A stretch of DNA of 64,000 bases, taken from the NCBI RefSeq assembly GCF_000293805.1, contig NZ_AMBZ01000008.1:304969-368968 (forward strand), read 5' to 3'. Each line of letters begins with the position of its first letter. Within the stretch, counting starts at the first letter, position 1. The notes beneath the pieces are model-generated. The model did not search any database and was not told where the DNA came from. It saw only the letters and a program-made list of their open reading frames with translations. Shown here piece after piece: positions 63,931 through 64,000 of the stretch. This DNA is from Paenibacillus alvei DSM 29 (GTDB lineage: Bacteria > Bacillota > Bacilli > Paenibacillales > Paenibacillaceae). Made by a program: the position numbers and the translations under genes.

Positions 63931-64000
63931 CGTAGGCATTGCCAAACGCACTTCAATTATACACGTTTACAAGCGTTTTGAAAATGTACTGTATCTATCT

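Larger units (their letters stand above)
59056..64000. mobile_element. Left part of a prophage-like element integrated in comM
   Basis: From the break in comM (core near AACCCTTGTCCGTGC) to the end of the window no chromosomal gene is recognised. The region is AT-richer, with short genes on both strands in small units, each with its own hairpin terminator: regulators (double HTH, RHH), a YolD-like SOS operon, a prophage-type DNA ligase and small membrane proteins. YolD-like proteins and this ligase type also occur in SPbeta-like prophages of Bacillus. No integrase, transposase or structural phage gene is visible, so the class remains open. The exact attachment core cannot be fixed without the other end. 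Confidence 0.75.

Noticed and set aside
63697..63951. 84-codon minus-strand frame at the right end
   Set aside because: It crosses a terminator and is opposite to the better supported 55-residue gene.
59056..64000. Complete prophage
   Set aside because: No integrase, terminase, capsid or tail gene is in the window; only one end of the element can be described.

Overview
The window is a stretch of a Bacillota chromosome, most probably from the Paenibacillaceae (Paenibacillus-like). The basis is the Bacillus-type order of housekeeping and flagellar genes, a short EF-Ts (217 residues), an FliM starting VDVLSQNEIDALL from a TTG codon, an archaeal-type ProS and strong GGAGG ribosome binding sites. 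The species cannot be named from the sequence alone. Almost everything from 1 to 57464 is read from the minus strand, so transcription runs from high to low coordinates.

Region by region, following transcription. sucC-sucD (57464-55337) encode succinyl-CoA synthetase, with a cre-like box and a strong terminator. dprA, topA, trmFO and hslV-hslU follow (55147-48329): DNA uptake, DNA topology, tRNA methylation and an ATP-dependent protease. A terminator at 48220-48257 separates them from a fla/che operon of about 31 kb (47998-16692). This runs flgB-flgC-fliE-fliF-fliG-fliH-fliI-fliJ-motE-fliK-flgD-(flagellar operon gene)-flgE-flbD-fliL-fliM-fliY-cheY-fliO-fliP-fliQ-fliR-flhB-flhA-flhF-flhG-cheB-cheA-cheW-cheC-cheD-(membrane gene)-sigD-fapA-like and three small genes, one SwrB-like. 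Next come rpsB-tsf-pyrH-frr-uppS-cdsA-dxr-rseP-proS-polC (translation, UMP kinase, isoprenoid and phospholipid synthesis, stress protease, replicative polymerase). Last is rimP-nusA-rnpM-ylxQ-infB, where infB leaves the window at base 1. codY and xerC, which accompany hslVU in Bacillus subtilis, are absent from this locus.

Divergent from sucC is comM (yifB), which is cut after about 361 codons at 59073. From there to 64000 the DNA is AT-richer and holds short genes in small, separately terminated units. They encode a double-HTH regulator, two paralogous LytTR-like proteins, a YolD-like SOS operon with LexA-type boxes, an ATP-dependent DNA ligase of prophage type, a ribbon-helix-helix regulator facing twin 16-18 bp palindromes, and several tiny membrane proteins. 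I read this as one end of a prophage or similar integrated element sitting in comM; its integrase and the other end lie outside the window.

A recurring feature is single-base frame damage. rimP, sigD, cheA, flhG, fliR, trmFO, dprA and possibly the first gene of the element each read correctly if one base is added to (or, in flhG, removed from) a short run of A or T. In every case the repaired protein has the family's normal length and ending. cheB instead has an in-frame TAA between its two domains. The spread over housekeeping and motility genes alike points mainly to consensus errors in homopolymers, but real mutation cannot be excluded from the sequence.
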